NCBI RefSeq assembly: GCF_001424265.1
Contig: NZ_LMOV01000024.1
Location: 186,001 to 250,000, forward strand
Length of the DNA: 64,000 nucleotides
Direction: 5' to 3'
From: Acidovorax sp. Leaf160
Lineage (GTDB): Bacteria; Pseudomonadota; Gammaproteobacteria; Burkholderiales; Burkholderiaceae_C
Shown here: one piece after another, positions 27,490-35,431 of the stretch
Layout of the letters: every line of letters begins with the position of its first letter
How positions within the stretch are numbered: the stretch's first letter is position 1
Position numbers and translations under genes: made by a program
The notes under the pieces: generated by a model
The model's database searches: none
Seen by the model: only the letters and a program-made list of their open reading frames with translations
What the model was told of the DNA's origin: nothing

Positions 27490-29072
27490 GCACCGCCCTG
27501 CTGTCTTTCCCCACCCGCGCCGCCGGTGCCGTCTCGGCCGCCATCGCCGTGCTGCTGGCCGGCTGCGTGAACCTGGCGCCTTCCTACCAGACGCCGGCCC
27601 TGCCGGTGCCCCCGACCCTGGCCGATGCTCCCCGGCCGGCGGTGGGCACGGCGGCCGTCAACGACCCCGGCGCCGTGCCGCTGGGGCAGGATGCCGGGCC
27701 GATGGACTGGCGCGCCTTCGTGCAGGAGCGCCGGCTGGCCGACGTGATCGCGCTGTCGCTCGCCAACAACCGCGACCTGCGCGTGGCGCTGCTGGCCATC
27801 GAACGGGCGCGGGCGCAGTACGGCATCCAGCAGGCGGGCCTGCTGCCGCAGGTCAACGCCACCGCGGGCGGCAGCCGCAGCCGCACGGCGGACGACCTGA
27901 CCACCGCTGGCCGCTCCAACACCACCGAGCAGTACAGCGCGCAACTGGGCTTCGCCAGCTACGAGATCGACTTCTTCGGCCGGGTGCGCAACCTGAACGA
28001 TGCGGCGCTGCAGGAATTCCTGCGCACGGCCGAGAGCCGCCGCAGCGTGGAACTCAGCCTCATCGCCGACGTGGCCAATGCCTGGCTCACGTTGGACGCC
28101 GACGCTCGACGCCTGCGCCTGGCGCGGGAAACGCTGCGCACCCGCCAGCAGTCGCTGGACGTGACCCGCCAGGCCCACGCGCTGGGCGGCGTCTCGGGCT
28201 TGACCCTCGCGCAGACCCAGACCACGGTCGATTCGGCCCGCGTGGATGTGGCGACCTACGCCGCCCAGGTGGCGCGCGACCGCAACGTGCTGGCCCTGCT
28301 GGCCGGCGCGCCGGTGCCGCCCGCACTGCTGCCGGACAGCGTGGCCGCCGCCGAAGCCACAGACCCGGCGCCCGCCGCCGCAGCCACCGGATCGCCCGGC
28401 GACACGCTGCGCACCACCAGCAGCGCACCGCTGGCCCCGCCGCCCCCGCCCGCCACCGCCCTGCTGGCGGTGCCCGCCGACCTGCCGGCCACCGTGCTGC
28501 TGCGCCGCCCCGACGTGCAGGCGGCCGAATATGCGCTGCGCGGCAGCTACGCCAGCATCGGCGCGGCGCGGGCGGCGTTCTTCCCGTCGATCACGCTCAC
28601 CGGCTCCGTGGGCACCGCCAGCAATGCGCTGTCGGGCCTGTTCGATGGGGGCAACCGCACCTGGAGCTTCGCGCCGCAGATCCGCCTGCCGATCTTCACC
28701 GCCGGCCTGAACCAGGCCAACCTGCAGGTGGCGCAGGTGGCGCGCGACACCGCCATCGCGCAGTACGACAAGTCCATCCAGACGGCCTTCCGCGAAGTGG
28801 CCGACGCGCTGGCCGACCGTGCCACGCTGCAGGAGCGCATCGCCGCGCAGGCATCGCTGGTCGACGCGACACAACGCGCGCTCGACCTGTCGGTGGGCCG
28901 CTTCCGGCTGGGCGCCGACAGCTATCTGGCCGTGCTGGACGCCCAGCGAACGCTCTACACCGCGCAGCAGACGCAGATCTCGCTGCAACTGGCCGAGCAG
29001 GCCAACCGGATCACGCTCTACAAGGCGCTGGGCGGCGGCTGGGCCGGCGGGCCGGCTCCGGCGCCCGACTGA
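27486..29072 (+). CDS. Outer-membrane efflux channel lipoprotein (OprM/NodT family)
   Basis: 528 residues with a signal ending in the lipobox LLAGC, followed by two OEP repeats (about 80-270 and 320-510; [20 protein letters not shown], and [20 protein letters not shown]). An insert of about 40 residues rich in Pro, Ala and Thr lies between the repeats (residues 295-330), longer than I expect from OprM. It forms the trimeric exit duct with the two proteins encoded upstream. Its ATG overlaps the pump stop (ATGA). A strong terminator follows 21 bases after the stop. Confidence 0.93.
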   Translation: MSTALLSFPTRAAGAVSAAIAVLLAGCVNLAPSYQTPALPVPPTLADAPRPAVGTAAVNDPGAVPLGQDAGPMDWRAFVQERRLADVIALSLANNRDLRVALLAIERARAQYGIQQAGLLPQVNATAGGSRSRTADDLTTAGRSNTTEQYSAQLGFASYEIDFFGRVRNLNDAALQEFLRTAESRRSVELSLIADVANAWLTLDADARRLRLARETLRTRQQSLDVTRQAHALGGVSGLTLAQTQTTVDSARVDVATYAAQVARDRNVLALLAGAPVPPALLPDSVAAAEATDPAPAAAATGSPGDTLRTTSSAPLAPPPPPATALLAVPADLPATVLLRRPDVQAAEYALRGSYASIGAARAAFFPSITLTGSVGTASNALSGLFDGGNRTWSFAPQIRLPIFTAGLNQANLQVAQVARDTAIAQYDKSIQTAFREVADALADRATLQERIAAQASLVDATQRALDLSVGRFRLGADSYLAVLDAQRTLYTAQQTQISLQLAEQANRITLYKALGGGWAGGPAPAPD

Positions 29073-29093
29073 AAGCAGCACCGGCCGTGAAAG

Positions 29094-29131
29094 AAAAAAA
29101 AGGAGCGTTCTTCCGAATGCTCCTTTTTTTA
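29094..29131. terminator. Bidirectional intrinsic terminator between the efflux operon and ahpF
   Basis: AAAAAAAGGAGC and GCTCCTTTTTTT pair around GTTCTTCCGAAT. There are A and T runs on both sides, so it can stop both convergent transcripts. Confidence 0.88.
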
Positions 29132-29176
29132 TAGCTACCAGCGCTTGATTCACAAGCGCTGGAGGCGTATTTCACC
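29131..29176 (+). repeat. Dispersed palindromic repeat, partial copy
   Basis: ATAGCTACCAGCGCTTGATT, then CACAAGCGCTGGAGGC. Only the right part of the family unit is present, fused to the terminator and abutting the ahpF stop codon. Confidence 0.8.
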
Positions 29177-30745
29177 TCAAGCCGGTGCGGATGTGCGAAT
29201 CAGGTGGTCGAAAGCGCCCAGCGCCGCCTTGGCACCGTCGCCGGCCGCGATGATGATCTGCTTGTACGGCACCGTGGTGCAGTCGCCGGCAGCGAACACG
29301 CCCGGCACGTTGGTGCGGCCATGCGAATCCACCACGATCTCGCCGAAGCGCGACAGCTCGACCGTGCCCTTGAGCCAGTCGGTGTTGGGCAGCAGGCCGA
29401 TCTGCACGAAGATGCCTTCCAGCGCCAGCTGCTTGAGCTCGTCGGTCGTGCGGTCCTTGTAGCTGAGGCCGGTGACGCGGTTGCCGTCGCCATTCACCTC
29501 GGTGGTCTGGGCGTTCAGGATCACATCCACGTTCGGCAGGCTGCGCAGCTTGCGCTGCAGCACCGCGTCGGCCTTCAGTTCACCGGCGAATTCCAGCACC
29601 GTCACATGGCGCACCACGCCGGCCAGGTCGATGGCCGCCTCCACGCCGGAGTTGCCGCCGCCGATCACCGCCACCGCCTTGCCCTTGAAGAGCGGGCCGT
29701 CGCAGTGCGGGCAGTAGGTCACGCCCTTGGTGCGGTACTGCTCTTCGCCGGGCACGTTCATGTTGCGCCACCGGGCGCCGGTGGAGATGATGACCGAGCG
29801 CGACTGCAGCTTGCCGCCGTTGTCCAGCTCGATCTCGATCAGGCCGCCTTCGGTGGCGGCGGGCGTGAGGGCGCGGGCGCGCTGCAGGTTCATCAGATCG
29901 ACCTCGTAGTCGCGCACGTGCTGCTCCAGCGCGGCAGCGAACTTGGGGCCGTCCGTCTTGCTGATCGAGATGTAGTTCTCGATGTCCAGCGTGTCGTTGA
30001 CCTGGCCGCCGAAGCGCTCGGCCGCAATGCCGGTGCGGATGCCCTTGCGCGCCGCGTACACCGCGGCTGCCGCGCCGGCCGGGCCGCCGCCGACGATCAG
30101 CACGTCGTAGGGCGCCTTGGCCGACAGCTTGGCCGCCTCGCGCTGGGCGGCGCCGGTGTCGAGCTTGGCCACGACTTCCTCGATGCTCATGCGGCCCGAG
30201 CCGAACACCTTGCCGTTCATGAACACCATGGGCACGGCCATGATTTCGCGATCGGTGACTTCCTGCTGGAAGGCGCCGCCTTCGATGATGGTGGTCTTGA
30301 TGCGGGGGTTGAGGATGGCCATGAGGGACATCGCCTGCACCACGTCCGGGCAGTTGTGGCAGGTGAGGCTCATGTAGACCTCGAAGTCGAAGTCGCCGTC
30401 CAGGGCCTGCACCTGCTCGATCACGTCCTGCTCGACCTTCGGCGGGTGGCCGCCGGTCCACAGCAGCGCCAGCACCAGCGAGGTGAATTCATGGCCCAGC
30501 GGCAGGCCGGCGAAGCGCAGGCTGGTCTGGGTGCCGGCGCGCTGCAGCGTGAAGGACGGCTTGCGGGCGTCGTTGCCGTCGGTGCGCAGGCTGATCTTGT
30601 CGCTGCGCAGCGACTGGACGGTCTCCAGCAGCTCGCGGGTCTGGGCCGAGGTTTCGCTGTCGTCCAGCGACGCCACGATCTCGAACGACTGCGTCACGCG
30701 TTCCAGGTAGGCGGAAAGTTGGGATTTGAGTTGGTCGTCGAGCAT
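29177..30745 (-). CDS. ahpF: Alkyl hydroperoxide reductase subunit F
   Basis: 522 residues. The flavoprotein passes electrons from NADH to AhpC. The N-terminal double thioredoxin-like domain has its redox pair at C129 and C132 (LTCHNCPDV). The FAD motif is [20 protein letters not shown] and the thioredoxin-reductase-like active pair is in [17 protein letters not shown] 30745 has AGGA upstream; the upstream open frame is spurious. It lies 177 bases after ahpC on the same strand, but a strong terminator sits between them, so it probably gets read-through or its own promoter. It converges on the efflux operon. Confidence 0.96.
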   Translation of the reverse strand: MLDDQLKSQLSAYLERVTQSFEIVASLDDSETSAQTRELLETVQSLRSDKISLRTDGNDARKPSFTLQRAGTQTSLRFAGLPLGHEFTSLVLALLWTGGHPPKVEQDVIEQVQALDGDFDFEVYMSLTCHNCPDVVQAMSLMAILNPRIKTTIIEGGAFQQEVTDREIMAVPMVFMNGKVFGSGRMSIEEVVAKLDTGAAQREAAKLSAKAPYDVLIVGGGPAGAAAAVYAARKGIRTGIAAERFGGQVNDTLDIENYISISKTDGPKFAAALEQHVRDYEVDLMNLQRARALTPAATEGGLIEIELDNGGKLQSRSVIISTGARWRNMNVPGEEQYRTKGVTYCPHCDGPLFKGKAVAVIGGGNSGVEAAIDLAGVVRHVTVLEFAGELKADAVLQRKLRSLPNVDVILNAQTTEVNGDGNRVTGLSYKDRTTDELKQLALEGIFVQIGLLPNTDWLKGTVELSRFGEIVVDSHGRTNVPGVFAAGDCTTVPYKQIIIAAGDGAKAALGAFDHLIRTSAPA

Positions 30746-30828
30746 GGCGGTGTCCTGAGGTATTTCGAGTTGTAGATGGAGAGCGCTGCGAGCCCCAAAA
30801 AAGGCAGGAAACGCTGAAAAGACGGGCG

Positions 30829-30879
30829 AAAAAAAGCCGGACGGCAAGGCGCGCGGGGGCGCGCTTGCCAAAGTCCGGC
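30829..30879 (-). terminator. Strong intrinsic terminator between ahpC and ahpF
   Basis: On the minus strand GCCGGAC/GTCCGGC, GGCAAG/CTTGCC and CGCGC/GCGCG form three stacked helices with a GGGG-complement loop, followed directly by seven T residues. It should sharply lower ahpF relative to ahpC transcript. Confidence 0.85.
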
Positions 30880-30922
30880 CTGGGAAGCGCGCGAGGCGCT
30901 CCCGGATCGCGCTGTTGGGCGC

Positions 30923-31498
30923 TTAGATCTTGCCGACCAGATCCAGGGAAGGCGTCAGCGTCTTGGCGCCTTCCTTCCACTTGGCGGGGCAGACCTGGCC
31001 AGGGTTGGCGGCGGTGAACTGGGCAGCCTTGAGCTTGCGCAGGGTTTCCGACACGTCACGGGCGATTTCGTTGGAGTGGATTTCCAGCGTCTTGATCACG
31101 CCATCGGGGTTGATCACGAACGTGCCGCGCAGTGCCAGGCCTTCTTCGTCGATGTGCACGCCAAATGCCTTGGTCAGCTGGTGCGTGGGGTCGCCCACCA
31201 GAGGGAACTTGGCCTTGCCGACGGCGTCGGAGGTTTCGTGCCAGACCTTGTGCGAGAAGTGCGTGTCGGTCGTGACGATATACACCTCGGCGCCGGCCTT
31301 CTGGAATTCAGCGTAGTTGTCGGCCGCGTCTTCGATTTCGGTGGGGCAGTTGAAGGTGAAGGCGGCAGGCATGAAGATCAGGACCGACCACTTGCCCTTC
31401 AGGTCGGCTTCGGTCAGTTCGACGAAGTCGCCCTTGCCGTCGCGGTTCACGAAGGCGGTGGTCTTGAAGGGCTGCACTTGCGTATTGATCAGGGACAT
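30923..31498 (-). CDS. ahpC: Alkyl hydroperoxide reductase subunit C (peroxiredoxin)
   Basis: 191 residues, a typical 2-Cys Prx1/AhpC. Reduces H2O2, organic peroxides and peroxynitrite. The peroxidatic Cys is C51 in FTFNCPTEIEDAADNY (most AhpC have FTFVCPTE), and the resolving Cys is C170 (GQVCPAKW). AAAGGA precedes ATG 31498. AhpF encoded next is the reductant. An AT-rich element with OxyR-like spacing lies 75-111 bases upstream. Confidence 0.97.
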   Translation of the reverse strand: MSLINTQVQPFKTTAFVNRDGKGDFVELTEADLKGKWSVLIFMPAAFTFNCPTEIEDAADNYAEFQKAGAEVYIVTTDTHFSHKVWHETSDAVGKAKFPLVGDPTHQLTKAFGVHIDEEGLALRGTFVINPDGVIKTLEIHSNEIARDVSETLRKLKAAQFTAANPGQVCPAKWKEGAKTLTPSLDLVGKI

Positions 31499-31572
31499 TG
31501 CTTTTTCCTTTAAGAGTGAAGCGGTTGGTAAGAACAAGACTGAAGTCTAGAGGCAAACAACCAATCGATCCA

Positions 31573-31609
31573 ATTAATTGAAACCATTAATCTGATTGTC
31601 TATTGCTAT
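31573..31609 (-). promoter_or_regulatory. Candidate OxyR site upstream of ahpC
   Basis: ATTA-N7-CCAT-N7-ATTG-N7-CTAT follows the OxyR pattern ATAG-N7-CTAT-N7-ATAG-N7-CTAT with 12 of 16 positions kept and exact spacing. The AT-rich setting is unusual here. Part of it could instead be a remnant of the palindromic repeat (GCTATCAAA). Confidence 0.4.
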
Positions 31610-31781
31610 CAAATGCCGAGGACGATGGATGATTACCCGCCGCGTCGCAGCCGGTGAACGAGAAAGCGACTCAGCATCACACGCACGCAGAACGCCGCAC
31701 GGGGGCATGCCTTGTGCCGCCCGGCCAGGGGGCACGACAATGGCGCCGTTCATAAATCGATAGAAGCAAGAGGAGAGCCCT

Positions 31782-32258
31782 ATGAAAGGCGACGAACAAG
31801 TCATTGCGCACCTGCAGGCGCAACTGAAGAACGAACTGACGGCGATCAACCAGTACTTCCTGCACTACCGCATGCTGAAGCACTGGGGGTTCGACCGCCT
31901 GGCCAAGAAGGAATACGACGAGTCGATCGGCGAGATGAAGCATGCCGACAAGCTGATGGACCGCATCTTCATGCTGGATGGCCTGCCGAACCTGCAGGAC
32001 CTGGCCAAGCTCCAGGTCGGCGAGGACGTGCCAGAAATCCTGGAATGCGACCTGCGCTCCGAACTGGGCGCACAAGCCACCATCAAGGCCGGCATCGCCC
32101 ATTGCGAGACGGTGCGCGACTATGTCTCGCGCGACCTGCTGCAGGGCATTCTCGATGACACGGAGGAGCACATCGACTTCCTCGAAACGCAGATCGACCT
32201 GCTCGGCAAGGTGGGCGTGCAGAACTATCTGCAGTCGCAGATGGGCGAAGAGGACTGA
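31782..32258 (+). CDS. bfr: Bacterioferritin
   Basis: 158 residues, the standard length. Stores iron in a 24-subunit shell. Ferroxidase ligands E18, E51 and H54 are in place, as is the heme ligand M52 (SIGEMKHADKLMDR); E94- and E127/H130-type residues appear in LRSELGAQ and DTEEHIDF. AGAGGAG precedes the ATG. It is divergent from ahpC, so iron sequestration and peroxide defence share one control region. No bacterioferritin-associated ferredoxin gene is beside it. Confidence 0.97.
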   Translation: MKGDEQVIAHLQAQLKNELTAINQYFLHYRMLKHWGFDRLAKKEYDESIGEMKHADKLMDRIFMLDGLPNLQDLAKLQVGEDVPEILECDLRSELGAQATIKAGIAHCETVRDYVSRDLLQGILDDTEEHIDFLETQIDLLGKVGVQNYLQSQMGEED

Positions 32259-32310
32259 GGGTGGTGGGGCCGGCCGCGCTGCTGCCGCCCCCCGCGCTTC
32301 ACCCTTAACG

Positions 32311-32335
32311 CAACGGGCTTCGGCCCGTTTTTTTT
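32311..32335 (+). terminator. Terminator of bfr
   Basis: AACGGGC-TTC-GGCCCGTT followed by a run of T residues, 52 bases after the bfr stop. Confidence 0.92.
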
Positions 32336-32760
32336 TGCCCGCGCCCAGCGCCAGCAGGCGGGCAGGAATCGCTAGCATTTTTGAAGCACTGCGAACGGGT
32401 CGATAAGACCGCGGAAATAGACAGTTGCCCGGCCTTTCGGAGGACCGCCGATATGTAACAGTCGGGCGGCCCATTCCCTGCGTGCGCGACACGGCCCCGG
32501 CCGCGACAGCAGGGCCGCTGAGCCCCCCCGACGCCGGCCGCTGAGGGGAAACGGCACCTGCGGACGGGAACTGCAGGCACACGGCCAGACAGTCTTGTAA
32601 GGCAAATTCTTACAACGCCGGCGTGCCGACCAGACACCACGCGCAGCGAGGCCCCGACTTAATTTTTGTTTGGGCCGAATTCACAATCCATTTCAACGGA
32701 TCGGGCAACACATGCAGACCGCATGCAACGCCCACCGGGTACTGGAAAAAAGGATTGGAC
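32336..32760 (+). promoter_or_regulatory. Upstream control region of flhDC
   Basis: 425 bases without a supportable gene. It contains the dyad at 32595-32615 and an AT-rich patch (CTTAATTTTTGTTTGGG) about 100 bases before flhD. No clear -35/-10 pair was settled on. A long upstream region fits a master regulator with many inputs. Confidence 0.5.
32595..32615. promoter_or_regulatory. Perfect dyad upstream of flhD
   Basis: TTGTAAG-N7-CTTACAA, seven perfect base pairs with an AT-rich centre, 146 bases before the flhD ATG. Its form fits a dimeric regulator. The binding protein is unknown. Confidence 0.5.
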
Positions 32761-33090
32761 ATGACCTCCGAACAACTTCTCGCTGAAATCCGCGAAGCCA
32801 ACCTCACTTACCTGATGCTGGCCCAGACGCTGATCCGCCAGGACAAGGCGGAGGCGGTGTTCCGTCTGGGCATGAACGAAGACTCGGCCGATCTGCTGGC
32901 TTCGCTGTCTTCGGCGCAGGTGCTCAAGTTGGCTTCCCGCAACACCCTGCTGTGCAGCTTCCGCATGGACGACAACCTGGTGTGGAGCCTGCTGACCAAC
33001 CACAACACGCCCCGCAAGGTGGGCAACGAAGCGACCAACGCCCTGCACGCCAACATCCTGATGGCCAGCCGCGTGTCGGAAGTGCTCTGA
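32761..33090 (+). CDS. flhD: Flagellar transcriptional activator FlhD
   Basis: 109 residues from ATG 32761 with AAGGA upstream; an open frame reaches further upstream but is not family-like. The sequence (TSEQLLAEIREANLTYLMLA, then DSADLLASLSSAQVLKLASR) is typical FlhD. With FlhC it forms the hetero-hexamer that switches on class II flagellar promoters. First of the flhDC pair, 63 bases before flhC. Presence of FlhDC, in place of FleQ or FlrA, fits Burkholderiales. Confidence 0.96.
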   Translation: MTSEQLLAEIREANLTYLMLAQTLIRQDKAEAVFRLGMNEDSADLLASLSSAQVLKLASRNTLLCSFRMDDNLVWSLLTNHNTPRKVGNEATNALHANILMASRVSEVL

Positions 33091-33153
33091 CGCACTGCTT
33101 CACGGCCCCACCGCATCGCCCGCCCTCCACCGAATCCCCCGAGAAAGCCCGCC

Positions 33154-33693
33154 ATGTCCGCACCCGTCAAGAGCGTTCTGAACGAGTCCAAGCAGATCGA
33201 GCGCGCCGCGCTGCTGATCCAGATGGGCGCGCGCATGCAGGTGCTGGAGTCGGAAACCACGCTGTCCTATGAGCGGCTGATCCGCCTCTACAAGGAGATC
33301 GCCGGCAAGTCGCCTTCCAAGGGCCAGCTGCCCTTCTCGACCGACTGGTTCCTGACCTGGCAGGAAAACATCCACTCGTCGCTGTTCCTGAACATCTACG
33401 AATACCTGTCCAAGGGCGTGGACCTGGATGCGGTGGAACTGCTGACCAAGGCCTACCGCCTCTACAACGAGCAGGTCGAGACCGCCGGCATCGAGCCGCT
33501 GCTGTCTTTCACCCGCGCCTGGCGCCTGGTCAAGTTCGTCGATGCCGGCATGCTGACCCGCACGCAGTGCACTCAATGCAGCGGCCAGTTCGTCACCGAG
33601 CTGTATGAAAACCGCGGCTACGTGTGCGGCCTGTGCAACCCGCCCGCCCGCGCCGGCAAGAGCAAGAGCGCAGGCGCGCTGATGCTGCACTGA
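33154..33693 (+). CDS. flhC: Flagellar transcriptional activator FlhC
   Basis: 179 residues. The zinc site is complete: C139-x2-C142 and C158-x2-C161 (TRTQCTQCSGQF; GYVCGLCN). FlhC gives DNA contacts and FlhD assists specificity. The N-terminal helices (ESKQIERAALLIQMGARMQV) are conserved. It is followed by a GC-rich stem-loop and then by two lipoprotein genes on the other strand, one with an FlgO-like domain. Confidence 0.96.
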   Translation: MSAPVKSVLNESKQIERAALLIQMGARMQVLESETTLSYERLIRLYKEIAGKSPSKGQLPFSTDWFLTWQENIHSSLFLNIYEYLSKGVDLDAVELLTKAYRLYNEQVETAGIEPLLSFTRAWRLVKFVDAGMLTRTQCTQCSGQFVTELYENRGYVCGLCNPPARAGKSKSAGALMLH

Positions 33694-33732
33694 ACCAGCG
33701 GGGAGCCGGTCAACGACCGTCGCCGAAAAGAC

Positions 33733-33753
33733 AAGGGGCCTCAAGGGCCCCTT
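33733..33753. terminator. Stem-loop after flhC
   Basis: AAGGGGCC and GGCCCCTT around TCAAG, with only CTT following. A short T-run makes it a moderate terminator; both neighbours end here. Confidence 0.6.
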
Positions 33754-33836
33754 CTGCATGGCGCGCTACCCCTTCAGCCATCGGCAGGGCCGCTCACGCC
33801 ATCCCGTCGGCGCCACCCGGCCAGGCGCGACGGGCA

Positions 33837-34424
33837 TCACTGCGCCATCACCAGCCCGCGCACCGTGGGATCCATCGGCAGCGCGTAGTCGCAGGCCGCC
33901 AGCACGGTGTTGCCGATGGGATTGACCAGTTTCAGGCTGACGAACACCGATCCGCTCGACACGGCGTAGGTGCCCACCACCACGGCCTGGGCGGATTGCG
34001 CCTGGGTCACTTCGCGGGCTTCGCGCGAGAGCAGCAACTCGCCCTGGCTCGGGCGCATCGCCAGCGTCTCGCGCAATTTCAGTTCGGTCACGCGCACGCC
34101 GCGCTGCGCCAGCCGGCCGGAGACGTGTTCCGTGATGACGCGGCCCAGACGCGAAGACTCACCCAGCCGGTCGACCTGCACGATGGTGGCGACCAGCACC
34201 GGCAAGGCTGGATCGAGCGGAGCCGTCTGCAGCAGCACGTCGGCAGCGCGGTAGTTGGCTTCGACCAGATCGAACGGACCGGATGGCGCTGCGCTGCCGT
34301 AGTAATAGCGCGCGCAGCCCGTGCCACCCAGCGTGGCCAGAGCCGTCACCGCGAGCGCGGCGCTCAGCAGCCGGCGACGGGGCGCATCGACGGCTGCCGG
34401 GCGGCTGGAAGGGTTCCAGTTCAT
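33837..34424 (-). CDS. FlgO-like lipoprotein
   Basis: 195 residues. An Arg-rich N-terminus (PRRRLLSAALAVTALATLGG) leads to the lipobox TGC-A, so it is probably an outer-membrane or periplasmic lipoprotein. The body (NYRAADVLLQTAPLDPALPV, LVATIVQVDRLGESSRLGRV, VVVGTYAVSSGSVFVSLKLV) matches the FlgO domain, which in Vibrio marks an outer-membrane protein needed for flagellar rotation and stability. Its ATG overlaps the stop of the preceding lipoprotein gene by four bases. Position next to flhDC supports a motility role, though FlgO-like proteins also occur elsewhere. Confidence 0.75.
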   Translation of the reverse strand: MNWNPSSRPAAVDAPRRRLLSAALAVTALATLGGTGCARYYYGSAAPSGPFDLVEANYRAADVLLQTAPLDPALPVLVATIVQVDRLGESSRLGRVITEHVSGRLAQRGVRVTELKLRETLAMRPSQGELLLSREAREVTQAQSAQAVVVGTYAVSSGSVFVSLKLVNPIGNTVLAACDYALPMDPTVRGLVMAQ

Positions 34425-35101
34425 GGCACCACCCTCCAGGTGCGCATGACCGGCGCCGGCGCCGGTGCCGGCAAGGGCGCGCGGGATTGATACAGCGCCG
34501 CGTCGTCCTGGGCGATGGAGACGACGCCGGACGTGCGCGCCAGAATGCGCTGCTCGCGTTCGAGCGACGTCGTCACCAGCACCTCGGTGCGCAGCGGCCC
34601 GCCCGCCAGATCGGGCGTCGGCCACACGGCGGGCACCCGGTCGGGCCGCACGCCATCGGCCACCCAGGGCCCCTGGGACACGGGAGCGGCGCCCGCATGG
34701 TGCTGCACCAGTTGCGTGAAGATCTGCAGCTGCAGCGGCCCCTTCTCGGTGGTGACGGCCACCCCGCGCTCCACCAGCCGGGTGACCACCAGTTGTGTGA
34801 AGCCGCGCCCGAAACCGGAATCTCCCTCCGCCAGCACCACCTGCATCGGATGCTCGCCCGCAGGCCATTCGCGCAGCCGGTCGGCGACCTGCGCGGCCAC
34901 ATCGGCGGCCAGCGCCTCCCAGTGCTGGGTCGCCGCCGCCGTCTTCTGGGTGGACGGCGCGTGCGCCACCGGCACCGGCAGGTCCTGCGGCGGTGCGACG
35001 CAGCCGGTGAGCGCGCCGAAGGCCGCCAGCGAAGCGGCAGCAGCCAGGGCTGCGGAGAGGGGAAGACGGGCGACGGCCCGCGCGCGTGGTCGGAAAAGCA
35101 T
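34421..35101 (-). CDS. Hypothetical lipoprotein partner of the FlgO-like protein
   Basis: 226 residues from ATG 35101, with TAGGA nine bases upstream. Signal and lipobox (LAAFGALTGC) are clear. The rest (VAAQVADRLREWPAGEHPMQ, then GFTQLVVTRLVERGVAVTTE) has the alternating pattern of FlgO/FlgP/LpoB-like small lipoproteins, but I do not recognise the family with certainty. It is translationally coupled to the FlgO-like gene downstream, so the two products probably act together. No cysteines beyond the lipobox are evident. Confidence 0.7.
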   Translation of the reverse strand: MLFRPRARAVARLPLSAALAAAASLAAFGALTGCVAPPQDLPVPVAHAPSTQKTAAATQHWEALAADVAAQVADRLREWPAGEHPMQVVLAEGDSGFGRGFTQLVVTRLVERGVAVTTEKGPLQLQIFTQLVQHHAGAAPVSQGPWVADGVRPDRVPAVWPTPDLAGGPLRTEVLVTTSLEREQRILARTSGVVSIAQDDAALYQSRAPLPAPAPAPVMRTWRVVP

Positions 35102-35431
35102 GGACGAAATCCTAAGGCGCCCCGCGCTGTCGAATGGGCCGAACAGCGCGGGCTTTCCGGGGCACCTCGGGCGGTGGCGCGCGGTGCCGCACCCGCCTTC
35201 GCGGCTGCCCACACGATCCGGGTCGGCGACCTGCCTCGTGTTCAGCTATCGTTTCTATAGCGCGAAACGCAGTTACTGCAATGGGATACGGGCCATGGGA
35301 CCGAAGCCCGCCCCCAAAAACCACGCAGGGTGGGCCTGTTCGCAGGCGGAGCGCAGCGGCGCATTCCGCCCTGCGGCGCTGCGGTGGCCGCCTACGCCCA
35401 AGTCGACATCCGCCGACGCACAATCTCGCGC
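35102..35431. other. Divergent intergenic region without a supportable gene
   Basis: 330 bases between the lipoprotein pair and the AI-2E family gene. It holds promoters presumably for both sides and a short inverted pair GCTATCGTTTCTATAGC that resembles the left arm of the dispersed repeat. Nothing else stands out. Confidence 0.5.
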
